Shown here: positions 32,843 to 46,500 of the stretch, piece by piece
Position numbering within the stretch: the first letter of the stretch is position 1
How the letters are laid out: each line of letters opens with the position of its first letter
Source: Sthenelais limicola
Taxonomy: Eukaryota; Annelida; Polychaeta; Phyllodocida; Sigalionidae
Assembly: GCA_942159475.1 (NCBI GenBank)
Contig: OW804095.1
Coordinates: 55,580,773 to 55,644,772, forward strand
Length of the DNA: 64,000 nucleotides
Direction of reading: 5' to 3'
Program-made: the position numbers and the translations under genes
Notes under the pieces: model-generated
Seen by the model: the letters and a program-made list of their open reading frames with translations, nothing else
The model's database searches: none
What the model was told of the DNA's origin: nothing

Positions 32843-35800
32843 TGTTTAGTCTTTGCCTTAAGTTGTTATAGCCCCTGGACTGTTCAAGGCAGTGACTAAC
32901 TGTTCTTGGTTCTACCCTGTAGCCTTAGAATCTGAGTGGGCAAACTAAATTTTTGGAAACGCCCAGGACATGTGAGGAGAAATAATATTTGAGTACTGCT
33001 GGTATCCCAAAGGTTTCATATTCTACTACCGCCACAGATGGCATGTCTGACAGCTTATCTCAAGGACCTGACTTGAGTGTACTCATGCTATCTCTCTTCT
33101 GTCACTTAGCTATGCTAATCACTCCCTTTCAACTATTATTCAATCCTCATAAGTGGCGATGGCAGTAGCCATTGACCGCTTTGAGTGCTGGGCTCCTTCA
33201 CAGAGCGATTAGAATGCACGGCGATCCAAAATAAAAGGTTTTAAAAGAAAGAACCAGCAATCCACCACAGAGACTATAATGGTAATTGAATGCAGATGTA
33301 ATATATCTTGGCACATAATTAATTTTACTGGTTGCGAACATTATTTGGCGAACACATTCACAATGGTTGACGTTTGTTTCGTTTGTAATATTTGTGGTTA
33401 GTATCTAAGTTGGGTGATAATGATGCGAGCATAAGCGAATTATCACTTCCATTAGAGGGGGAAATTAGTATAACAATATCTTTCCATAATCCGGATTGGA
33501 AACACGACAGCTTAGGCGCGGATCAACTGACTATCAGAACACATTATATTTCTGCATTTACAGTCTATACGCTCAAAGCCTCTCAGATCAGGGATTATGG
33601 TGACATTTTGCGGTCCTATTGAAATTATAATGACCCTTTGCGGTTTGAAGCGATAGGCTTTCCCTCAGTTGGAAGGAACTCTCTCTATGTTTTAGACTAG
33701 ACTGTTTAGAACACAACCACACCCTGTGACATAATTATACAGGTTGAAAGATCACAGTAAGGTAGCGATGCCTTTTGTGAAGCTATATTCATTATATAAA
33801 CATTGGCTATTTATTTGCTCTGAGTCTAAAACAACTTTCACAAGGCTAACGGGCACATTTTAACTTTCACTTTCACGAAATACTACACCGGTCTTCCTTA
33901 TGCTCTCAACACTATTATTATGTCGCAATTGTTGCAAATATTGTCACAGAGTACTACGCTCCAGCAGACATGAACCTACACAGTCCTGTCTATGCGCTTT
34001 CTTCCAAATCTGGGCCAAATTTGCAATCCCAGCTATAGCCCCTTTCAGTCAGAAATCATACACGGTTGTCAAGCTGGAGAATAACTCTTAGGAGTCATCA
34101 TGGTACTGCCAATTAAATCGTATTCTTTTAAAAGCAAAGGTATATTTAATACAATATAATTATATTATAATTGGATATCGTATGAAAAGGAATAATATTG
34201 CTCTCGCATGACTACAATCAATATAAGAAAGCTTGTAATCATGGACCTTGTGGGTCACGTTCTCCTGAGCGATAACAAGAAGAATGGCTGTGGGTAGTGA
34301 GATGGACACATCATTTTATATGATGAGAAAGCTATATAATGGATTTTTTTCTTGCTTTGATCCTTAGGGCCCTCTGTGAGAGGGGGAAGTTCCCTAATGT
34401 CCATCGCTTGAGTCGGGGAAAATTCCCCCTGCTGGTGACCTTTAAGGTTTGCTTCCTGCTTTTGTTCCCCCACTTTGATGGCGCCTGTTTTCCTGGTCAG
34501 TTCCCATTAGCTCCAGGTTGTAATGCTTACCGAGCATTTGCTACTTTATATTGCTTGCGAGGACTGAACCCTGTGTGCCATAAATTCCATATAAGATATA
34601 AAGGGAACACAACCAGTACTGTGGCGTCTCGCATGTTGGCATTCAGATACTGGGAGCTGCTCCTCCGAGCAGATGAAAAGAATGACAGATTTCGGTAAGG
34701 ACAATGGCCCGGAGTTTTCGTCTCAAGATATACATAATCATATTCATCATTACATCAATGAGACCGACAATTATATTTCGTTTCCAAGCGTTTGTTTAAT
34801 TAAGATCATTAAATTTGTTCATTTATCGCCAGATGTATTACCAAACTGAGAACTTCATCCGTACACACATTTTACCTGATGAATGATGCTAAAAACAGTA
34901 TAGTCTCAAACAAAGGTCCTATACATACTACAATTTAAAATGAAGTCAGAGTGTTTTAATTACTACCACATGTGATATATACTCATGCTTTCTATTTCTA
35001 CGAACAATCCTACCTTCTCGATGAACTGCGTTGAAATATTTTCATGGGCACATACCTGCAAAGAGAAGAAAAGATAGATTCAATTTTTAAATAAAGGAAA
35101 AATATTTTGCATATCATTATGAAAAGATCTCCATCGAGTGTTTTAGTTACATTTGAACTGTGCCTATCATTCTGCGTAAGGCCTATTTGAAGATACCCCA
35201 AAGACATTACAACACGTACAAAATTGATACGAGGGGTAAAACAATTTAACGGATTTTATCAAGAAGGAATTCTGAAGTGCAATTAAGACGAGCGCAATCA
35301 TACATCCTCGTATTTTTCCAATTGGTCTCAGATCAGACAGGAATGTCAATGAATGAAGGGAACAAACATTGGAAACGAAGTTATTTCAGAATCCCCCATT
35401 ATGAAATTTCCATTTGAGACGAAAATTACTTGACAAATAATTTCCTTTAAAAAATGATTCCATAGTGGTTCAAATATTCCTCAATTCCCATCTCTGACGT
35501 CTGGTTTTATTTTTAGCTAACGTCGGGCGCTGATCAAGTCTTTGTGGATTGGACTTTTTTTGCCTTGGCGTTGATTGGACTATTCCCGTTTCTTGCGCAG
35601 GTCGCATCATTAATATTTCAGAAGTAAAAACGCATGGACAGGGGAGGCAAAGAAATATAACTCATTTACACCATGCCTTTACTTTTCCTTTGTTGGACTG
35701 AAAACAGAAAATCCCTTCCATTAATTTTGGTATTACGCTTGTTTCTCATCTTTAAGAGTAGAAACGGGTCACCAGTTAACTTCGAAATAATTAACTCTTC

Positions 35801-38800
35801 ACGTTGGATTGTTTCTCTGCGATCAAAGACTATTCCGATGACCATTTTTAACAACAGCTCAGGCCTTTTCAGAGCGTCTTTCCCACTAAAGAAACAAAGG
35901 AGCTAGGCAATTGCCGTAACCACTAAGCGTGTCAATCTCCTTTTGATGCATGGAGTTATGCTAAAGACTTTATTCTCACACATCCCTTAATTAGTTGCCG
36001 AGCAAAGTACTCCTAGAATCATTCTCTTCATATATGCTTACGAATTACATGACTGGAACAAGGCTATAGATCTCTGTGAGTGTCCTATCTCTCTCTCTCT
36101 CCCTCGTTTGGGATCGATGTCACCCGAGAATTGTACTCAACCGTTCCTTTTTCTGACATGACATTTGGGTCAGGTATTAGCTCCTAACGATAGTAAGTTA
36201 TCAGACAAAGGAAAATTAAAGGGAAAAGACAAAAAAAATGAATCCATTTGAAGGTCACAGTGCATCATTTTATAAATACACAACAACCAGCAACACCATG
36301 GCCTAGCTCAGATATGACCTCAATTAGGGAGAAAAATAACAAAGGTTGTTAAGGCCTTTTTACACCAATGGTTCGACCGAATCTGACTCAATTAAGGATG
36401 GCAATGTATTGTCCTCAGTGTCAAATTAATTTGTTTGGATTAATGAGACAGGCGTGTACATGGGGTAAGCTCCTTATTAAGGTCTCATTATGGCCACCCA
36501 TTACTCTTCGCCTGTTTCTTGTATGTGCCATTGAGCCAAATACCTATTGGTATGAGAGCCCAGTTGGTGGCTCTTGTTTTATTGGGGCGATTCTTAAGGT
36601 GTCTCTAGGGATACTTAATTTTGGAAGTTAGTTATAATCAATTTAGTTTCACTCGTCTCACGAAGTCTCCTGTTCAATAGAATGGCTTCTCAGTGTCAAT
36701 ACTAGCATACTTACGTCTTTGTTATTTGCCAAAGAGGTACCTGCTATAAACAGCCATCTATTTAAAAGTCCACCGTTGCGTGCAAAATGACCAGAAAGAC
36801 GCGCATGGATTTCATCCTAGGGCAAAGGACTCGCGATCAAACTATATATCCATTGAATTACGACCTGGATTATTATTGGAAGAAGGGGGTTTTATGAATC
36901 TGATAGCAACAAACAGAGCGTACGAACTTGGGTTCTCCCTGTCGAAAGAGGCAGATCAATGTTCCAAGCTTTATTAACCATGCAAGACCGGGATAAATGG
37001 GTTCGAATCCTGTATATAAATATACACATGAGATAGTTCTTACATTTCTAAAAGCCCCTCCTTACGATCCCATATGTTCGTGTTTATTCTGGATCAAATT
37101 GGTCAGCTAGAACTATAACGTCTGTGGATATTGGGATATATTCAGAAAACAGTCCTTGTCATTGACATAACATTATTCAAGATGTGTCTTGTGTGCTGGT
37201 CTGACGAATTTCAATAGCGCTATCATTCCGTCTATCTTTTGTGATGAAAAGTAGTTTTGAATTATTCATAGTATATTGCCGCCATAGTCGCATTGAAATT
37301 AAAATTCACAGGCCCAATCTCATATCCCCGCCCACTGAAGGGGCATCGAGGCCATATGTGACAATAGGCCCCATTTCTTAAAAACCGACATGCTGGCTGA
37401 GCCTGCGAAAAACACTTTTCTTGGCAAAGCAAGTATGACCTCCACTAAAATGGAACCTCTGTATATTTAGTAACAATCTATTTAGGTCCACTACCAAGTT
37501 GACACCGTTATCAGCACCCTTTCCCACAGGGATACCTCCATCCATAAATAACATACTCAGGGTAGCAACATGTATAACTCTTTCGAGCGATTACATGCAT
37601 ATATATGCACATATAAATATAATATTGTTATCAATCAATCATTTAGACAGGTATTTTTGTAGTGGTATGGGAAAGTAGCTCGAAATAATACTGCTGGCAT
37701 TTCACATGACATAAATAGCGTATCTGACGTAGAGGAATGGACTGAATAAGAATAAAGAATGGACAAGGGGAGAGCACTAAGGAAAAGGCGCACTACAATA
37801 CTACAGCTGTTCTGGTGCGACTTATTATACCCGTGTGGCATACACTACCTCTGGTCCTGACCTACCAGGCCTCTGTGGCTCTCACCTGGCCACTGACAGC
37901 TGCAGCAGTGTGGCAGGCCCCTTGGGCTGTCACTGGTATACAATATCTTTCTGCCATACATAAATGCCTGCCTCACAAAGGGAGCAAGAAAGCAGAGAGC
38001 ATTGGAGACGGAAGCAGGGAGGCAGTAGGGAAGTAGGGAAAACCACTTACTATAGGAGTATGGCGTTATCTTTTCCTTTATGCCTTTTTATGCCGTTCGA
38101 GTGGGTATTTGGCATCCGTAGGTCTTAATAAACATATATCATTTAGAAGAATGGAACAAGACTTCTCATTTATAAAAAAATATAGTAATTTCCCTAAAAG
38201 TACACAATGACATAACAAACAGGAGGAACCGTAAGGATGTAATGTAACTGGGAGCTAAGTTAACATCAGCCTATATATATGATATACATGTATCATAAAG
38301 GATGTAAGAGAAAATGAAAAGGAGTGGGATGATGGACACATGAATACGACAACAAGGTACATAAAATAAGGACAACCTATTGTAAAGCAGAGGAGAATAT
38401 ACTGGGGGTTCCAGACATGTGGTAGATGCGAAAGGATGGACACATGGGTGGCCTCTATACATAGCTTGACGTAGTTCTAGCTTAAGATGCTAGGATATAT
38501 ATAAGAGGTATATACAGAAGGGTCACCCACGTGTGTCCATTACATGTACCTACAATGCGTGTTCTCTACCAGCAGTATGCTATTCATTTCCCACGTGCTA
38601 CCAATTGCACAATTTTCCAGCCCAATGATGTACACACGCTATGTAAGCATGCATATATACACCCGAAGCCGCAAGAGATAACATAATAACTTAAAGAGTC
38701 GAGCAGCCCCATTCAAAGGAAGCAGCAATTTTGATTCCATAGAGAATGTGTCGTGAATTTTTTATGGGTCCTCGTTAATTCAGGCGGCTGCTATAACGAT

Positions 38801-41800
38801 TTACTCGGGCTGAGACCGTGGCGCCATTAAACGGGCTTGGTGTTCCCCACGAATGCTCAGGTGCGTAAATATTTTATTCACTTTTTAAACAGGATGGATA
38901 AAATAACCGGATCTCCAAGGATATTTCCTGATCCTTTAGAGGAAGTATCTTTTGGTGGTTACGAGGTGATTTGTTGCTGCCGACTGAGAGTGAACAATGG
39001 GGGAATGTTAGCGACTACTTTAAAATGGTCGCATTAGACATCCCCTATTTTCTTTCATTATCCATAATTACGGTACCTTTCCTTCCCCAAGCTCAAATTA
39101 CGCAGCTTGGATTCATTCCTAACTAAGCTAAATGGCTTTGATAAAAAAACACTAAATTTACTATATTTCCCTTCTGCACCAAAAATCGTTTTCACAGTAT
39201 ACAAAAAGGTCAAATGATTCTCCCTCGAACAGACGTGGTATTATTCCTCGAGAAGAAAGACAGAACAAGTGGGTTTATATAATCTGAGACCAAGTTAATA
39301 GCATTCAGAAGAGAACTGGTGGAAGCGAAGTGAATCACTTCACCTCCCCACGCCCCCAATCCACACATCCATCACTCTGAGAGTGCCAGAAGAGAGGGAT
39401 GAGAATCTGAAGGTGTCTTCTCCAGCGTCTTCACGCCCTGACTGATTATATTCCCCTTCATGCAATCAGTTCCTAGCCATCATGATGGAATACCGAATGG
39501 AGGACCAACGGGCTTCTCTGAAAGTCAAAGACTTTCTAATCACCCTCTTAAGCGACCCTTCCCCTTCAGACTTCAGAAAAATCTGTAGGACAAAGAGGAG
39601 GGGGTGGGGGACGGCGAGGGGTGGGGATCAAATTGGCCAAACTAGCAACGTGAGACAATTTGACTAACATCCGACAAGCCTCTTTTTATGAACCTTTTCC
39701 GTTTTGAAATAACTCTTAAATATGTGGCACATTTGGAGCGATCACGGATGGATCGAACTCAAATTGATTAAAATTACGGTGTTATCGCACAAACTCACAC
39801 AGTTGTAATTTGAGGGCTTAAAAAGTCATGTTTAGAATGTTTTAAAATAATCTAAGAACATTCAGCTCAGTACCAAATACGTTGATACACACAATGCAAA
39901 GGACATCAAATACACAGGGAACTAAAGGGGAGAGAGGTGAAAGAAAACATGATAATTGAGAAAAGAGTGTGTTGGAGTGATGGGTATTATTATAATAGTC
40001 GGTAGGAAGAAGCAATCTGACGAGGATGAGAGTACGAGGTTAAGAAATAGTAAAAACAAGGCCTCAGTCTGACCAGCAAAGAGCCCTCTAAACCCAGTGT
40101 CAATGAGTTCACCGTTTAAAGCATGCATATAACCCCTTCCCTCTTGCTCGGAAAACTGAGAGAGAATAGCTCGCTTTAATACTCTATGGACATGTCCGAG
40201 GGACTCAATCACGTGACCAAGGCTCTGGAGGGCCTGGATGGAGGTGGAGAGGATCCATTCCAATCTCGGTTGGGAGAGGATGGAGGGGAAAAATCGATGG
40301 CATGGTCGGGGTGTCTACTACCAGTAGTACCACGCCGTGGGTGGGTGCCACCTCCACTGAGGACTATACTGAGAATTCGGTCAGCTAGACGATTCCTATA
40401 CAACTCAGTATATTCCAGTCAACTTCAGATCTACGTTTGGGAGCCCCAATGGTCCATTTTATTCAATAAAGAAATGTGACACATCTGGCACCATTAGATC
40501 ATTGCAAATTACTTATCCAATTTCCAGATTTTCTGACCTGCAATATTTGAACATGGATATTGATAAGGGTATAGGAAATAAAATTAACTAAGTTAAACAA
40601 ATTTAAATAACGCCCTCCCCTCCAATGACAGCAAATAAAGCTTGGAAATTCATCCTGCATCGATCATTAATTAGCATTAGAGTATTTCTCAACCTCAATA
40701 TGTACAAACATTTACAAGAATTGCTATGGGGGAGACGGGGCAGTTTGAGATAAAGTGAGTAATAGGGATATTTGATGAGTCTTCTAGGAAAGGAGGGCCC
40801 CTCTGCTGAATCCCTTGATGCGCCCTGTGACTACTTGTCCATAACTGGAGATTTCCTTCCCTCGTGAAGCGCTGGTGGGTGTCTCTGGCCCGGAACTTAT
40901 ATATTTTATGTCTTGGTTAGATTCCCCTGGCAGATCCCACGCGGATCGAACATCATTATATCTCCTGCAACGATGGTGCTCTCTTTCGGTCATGAAATGA
41001 GGATGGCTTTTATAATAAAGCCGCTCGAGTCACTCAGTATAAAAAACTGGCATATATCTCCTATAATTTACTAGTATATAGAAGCGTACTGATACATAGA
41101 TGTGCCCATATACCTGCCCAAGAGAATACACATACCAGCACTCATCAATACAATTTAGGCTTGTATAGTAAATTTGTGCCCATGTATACAAACACTATAG
41201 GGATTGTAGAGTGGCTACGGTCTGGAGTTGCTCAATGATGTAAATCGGGCAGAAGAGCTGAACTATGGCAGAGCTTGAGCCATCTCCCTCCCCCGATTTC
41301 TGCTTGTCTGCCACCGTCAACTCTCCGAGCAAATATAGACAACCCGGGAAAACATTGGTATTGAACCGCAGCTGTTAGGGAATGTGTGGGCAGGAGCGAC
41401 ATCATGCTATGATGGTTATGGTCATAGGTGAGCAGTGGGGTACAGGTTGTTCCTTCCTCAATTCACCTCAAATTTATTACACCCATAAATTAGCACTTTT
41501 CCACACACACAGATAATATATCATATTATATTATAATCAGGTATATAATAACTGTCACCTTTTGAAGTCAGATGATTAGCAAACCTAAACGTATATATAG
41601 AGAGACATCTAATCTAAATTTCCCAAATTTAAGTTAAATTTAGTCTTTTTAGCTATTGTTTGTCCAACTCCCTTTGGGATCTCCTGCAGCAGTGCCGCCG
41701 TGGGCGTGGAGGTGTGGTGGGGGTTGGCGGCGAGTCAGAGCTCGAGTCAGAGCATCGCCAGCGTCCAAATCATTGCACAGATGGCCTGAGCAGGCCAGCA

Positions 41801-42310
41801 TGTATTAGTAATTTATTCATTCAATACATCCACAGGCAACCGCACACACGTAGGTCAAATACCAGCAGTACTATATTATATATACTATCGTTGATTTGTG
41901 ATGGTGGAATAAAATGAAAATCATTACGTTCATAGTGTTTAATGGAACGATCTCCCTGTATTTGGAAGCACCGATTTCCAATTAAGCGCCACAGAATTCA
42001 TTTGTTGTTGGATTGTTGAATCTCACTGCGTCTCTCGAGTGAATTTTAAGTAAAAGTTACATACTAATATGGTTAACTAGTAAACCCTTGTAATAGTTAC
42101 CATGTTTCAGACCAGGACTAAACTGTTTCGTCACAGCTTTTGGAGTTGGAAGGGTATAAACCCAGATATTGCATTGCACGGAAGAAGAATAAAATGTGGC
42201 AATTTGTCTGTTGTCACGATATGGACGATTCGCATCCCTGTAGAAAACCTATGATACATATAATAATTCCTTAGTGTGATACTCAGTGTGATATTAACAT
42301 GGTCAAATAG
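32843..42310. other. Long non-coding stretch, no gene supported
   Basis: Almost 9.5 kb of unique A+T-rich DNA. Open frames reach 119 codons (34339-34698, plus) and 113 codons (39922-40263, minus). None has a recognisable domain. Two more G+C-rich patches (about 37830-38035 and 40190-40380) are the best places to look for exons, but I could not support any. A B-box-like GGTTCGAATCC at 36991-37001 has no tRNA around it. Confidence 0.5.
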
Positions 42311-42334
42311 CTGTGGAACCCACTGTGGAACCCA
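42311..42334. repeat. 12-bp tandem, 2 units
   Basis: CTGTGGAACCCA twice head to tail. Confidence 0.85.
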
Positions 42335-43491
42335 CTGGAATGAGAGTTAATCCAATGGTTAAGGTCTGCACAGACGAGACAAATATTAAGAGACAACGGA
42401 TGACTATAAAAGCGGTTGAAAGACGCTACACGCTAGGATAGCATAGCATGCCTTAGTCACGTTGGGGTAGCACCTTCTTTGTGACACTTATTCATGGAAG
42501 ACAGTTCCTCCGGGCCAAGGGTTCCTCACACCCAGGTCGAAAGATGGATATGGTCGGAGAGATTGATTAGACAGTCAAATATTTACAGCTTTCCACTACT
42601 TTAATTCGCATCAAAGCGTTTGCCAGGGTATCTTCTGAATGCATTTGCATGTATAATGGGCATCTGAGTTTAGGGATACCTAAAGTTATCCTTATTTTCT
42701 GTTTATTGTATTGGAATATGGTTGAACTTTCCTTTCAATATTGTAGCGAATGACCGAGTGCATGTTTTAAAAAAAGAATCTTGGGATCGATCGATTGATC
42801 GATGAAGTTGTGCAAGTATTGGGAATAGATATATTTATTATAAGCTTATTTATTTGACTTCTCTCATAATGTAACTTGAATGGGTAAGCTATTTTGTACT
42901 GTAGTCCCCTATACTAATCTCTTCGGAAAAGCTGCTAATCCGCGGGGCTTTTAAACAAATATATGCGAGGCCCATGCACGTTCTCCCAGATGAAAAGTCT
43001 TTGGTATTGTAGAGAGGGAGGAAGGGCGGATGGTAATGACTTTAATTAGCACGCTAGGATAGCATGCTGCACGCCAGTTCCTGCGATTTGCTGATGCCAT
43101 GATATTATGAGTGTATATAGCTAGCAGTAGACTGCCAAGCACTAGTCTCTGGCAGCATTGTCAGATATGGAGGACGTGCGTGAGACGGTCATGTGTAGTT
43201 CAAATGTACAGCTGGTGTAATGAATTTCAGGTACAAACTACAGGTCTTCCAACTTTAGAAGCATGTTATGCCAGTTGTTGTTTTATGTGGGATATATAGG
43301 TACACAATCGTTGAGTTATACTATCCAAATTTATCAGGTTTGGAGATGAAGCTGCTTTCGCAACAAAGTAAGACAGTAAAAAGGCAATGTAATAATAGAA
43401 TCTTTGAGATAAATATTACAGTTCTCAAACCCAGACTACCAGGAAGGGTGAAAATACTATTGAAATCATGCACCACAGCGGATTTGTGAAT

Positions 43492-43571
43492 AATCATCCA
43501 TTTTGAGAATGTGTTTTAGATTTGTAATTTTGATCACCCATTTTGAGAATTAGTCTTACATTTCGTCAGAT
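43492..43571. repeat. 40-bp tandem duplication, diverged
   Basis: CCATTTTGAGAAT recurs exactly 40 bases apart (43498 and 43538), with matching flanks (ATCA before, GTYTTA and ATTT after). Confidence 0.8.
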
Positions 43572-46500
43572 GTGTGATTCCGGTAGTATGAGAGAGGCGG
43601 GGAAAATGCTATGTAATCAATCTGTCAGTGTACACTTCAAATACTAATTCCATTCACATGTAATGAGATAACATGCATGACGACCATTTCCCTGGCGAAT
43701 ATTGCAAGCGGAGCATAATAATACGTTGGAGGCGAATAACGAAAATTGCATTTTATAATTCTTTAAATGGCACCTAATTGACTTATCAATGAAGAATAAA
43801 GCTGTCGTGCCTATATTCATATATAGGATCTTCTCATTATCCATGCAAGATCGAAACTAAATACACCGTGTTGCTTTAAATAAGGCAAGCAATGAACTCA
43901 TTATTCTCTCCTCAACCAGGATGACATTTACAAACAATCAGCCAATTTGAGAATTATTTTGAGTCTTATTCCGGCCCTGTAAACATCTTTTTTGGTAAAC
44001 ATCTGCATCGGCAGCATTTGATAGTTCTAAGCTAGAACTTAAGGGGAAACGTATCTCCTCATAATATTACATCATTGTGTCTTCTTAAAGGCGGGGGTGC
44101 GGAGCCTGGGTTAATGCGAAAAACCAACAAATGGGAGTCGAGAGTGAATAAACAGTGTGTAGCAAAGACAAATATTTGAGATGTTCAACAGGGTCAAGCC
44201 CGTATTACGGATGTGATGGATATTGAACAAGACCACATATCAAAAGCATCCTAGCATTTAAAGGGTACTTGACATTAGTGTTTTTTCACACCGAGTGCAA
44301 CTATTATGGACAGTTGGTAGAGGCTTCATATACCCGAAATGTTTGCCAAGTCATGCGGATCCCGATGACATGTTTGTTAGTGTGCACACCATCAGAAATA
44401 CTGTTTATTTTCTGTAATTATCCCAGAAGACACTAATGCACTTAACTGATCAAATAGCGGAAATTAGGAAAAGTTAGAACCAGGACCATTTATAGATTTC
44501 TAATACTCAGAAATGCTAATCCAGGGGAAGAATGTCATTTTGAATATAAAAAAGAACGTTATTTGTGTTTATGTCTGTTCGTTTACACGTAGAGAACATT
44601 TCAACAAAGACAGGTTCATTCTAGACGTGCTTAATTCGAATCATTAAGATTGTACTACCATTCACTGAAAACTTGAGACCATCATTTTATGGACTATGAA
44701 CATTTATTCCCTATATTTATTTCTCGTTTTATGGGCTTGAATGAAAAATGAGTCACGATATTGTAAGAACGAAACCAGCATATGGCAGATCATCTTCCAG
44801 CCAGATATGGTACTTTATTTCTTTTATTTACATCAGTGTCGCATTCTTCCTTTTATCACCTTTTACTATTCCAAGATTGGTCACGGATACAAATGTAATG
44901 GAAGTTAAGTCTGGGGATGGTCAAGATATGTTCTGAATACATGAAGTCTTTAGGTCCCAAGCCTTTTGAGCTGTGTATAGCCCATCGCCTCACTACATCT
45001 TTTAGGTCAGGAGGTAAATGTTTTTTCATGCCTGTCAGATGTGAAAAAATGACAAGAAGTAGCCAGACTAGTTGCAATCTGTAGACTATGTTGGTGTTGT
45101 ATTGAAGAAAATGCAGTAATGATATCTCCAATTGCATTCGTTGCGTACCACCAGACGTACCACCATGTTTACATAATGGATGTCAATCTAGACGCTGGTA
45201 GTGTTATAGTCATACCTTCAGAGTAAAAGGACATGTCATATACAACCCACCTCACATATAACAAACATCTGGCAACGTGTGACAAACACCTGCCCCAGAA
45301 ACAATGTTGCGACTACAGGGGAGTATGGAGGGGAGGGAGTTGATATAGAGGAAGACGCCGTGATTAGGTCTTTGTTAAACCACTATACCGCTGATAGAGC
45401 CAACTCTATAAATTAAACAAACACTGATAAGATAACAATAAATGTCAGAGGATTGGGTCGGCGCGTGGGAGGATTGATATACAGACCTTGAAGCACCGAA
45501 ATTAGACAAAGGGGAGGAGCATTCAGACATATACAGTGCATATCATTAGGGGTAGAATCTTCACAAATGTATACGTAGAACCCTATGCAATGGACTCACC
45601 GGAATGAATCAAAATGGAAATTAAAATTAAAAAATGACAATTAAAACACTTGGAATTGTTCTGGGGTAGTTTAGCCCCCCCCCCCCCGGGTGGGGGCTGG
45701 GTGAGGTGTATCGATAGTACGTAAGAGGCCACTCTTTCCCAAAATGGCTCGCCACTCATTCCCAAAAGGCTCGACGGACTAGGGAACATCAGATTCAGTG
45801 GGAAACGCATTAATTTCAAACGTGTTACTGCTCTCAACCCTCGAAATACTTCGTTGTTGACTGCATGTCAAGAAAAAAACCTTCATTTTGTTCAATGGCA
45901 ATGAGTACGTGGACGGGCGAAGGATGAGATATACGGGAATAATGCAATTGAAAATGCCTGAGAATAGCTCCACATGTCTCATTTTACTTGCAACACACAG
46001 TCGAGACACAGTACATGTATTGTATATTTGCGGGGAGAAGGAATGGACGGAGAAATGAGTCATCCTTGCGCTTTGTCATGATCTGATCATCGCCTCGCGA
46101 ACCCTAGCTGTGAGATCTTCGTCATCACTCGCGGCGCCTACTCATTCTCCAGTCACTGTTTCCTAGGAACTTTTCATAATAATTGTTCATCAATATTCAA
46201 AATTGCAATATATTTTCTATGCATCAACACGCAGCGGAGAACTAACAGTTGAGATATGGACATAACATGCCATACATGCGCGTTACCTTTTGTTTTGCGA
46301 CATTGTACCACATAGCGTTAAGTGTCGTAAAATATGGTAGGGGAAATGAATGCATCTAATATGGAGACTATCGAGCGCCTCCTCATCTGTAAAATTGGAC
46401 ATTATTACGTCGATAAAGACGTTTTATAGATCAGCTAGCGTGGAGACTATCCCTGGACTCGCATAAAAAGATCAAACAATTAATCATTCTTATAAACATA

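Noticed and set aside
36991..37001. Perfect B-box string GGTTCGAATCC
   Set aside because: No A box or tRNA cloverleaf can be built from the preceding 75 bases.
40186..40479. 97-codon frame in a G+C-richer patch
   Set aside because: The opposite strand is open over the same bases, no domain is recognisable, and the length is within chance.
42405..42412. TATAAAAG, also at 48883 and 50318, as core promoters
   Set aside because: Several copies are expected by chance at this base composition. Only the 48883 copy has a suggestive G+C-rich downstream region, and even there no exon is convincing.
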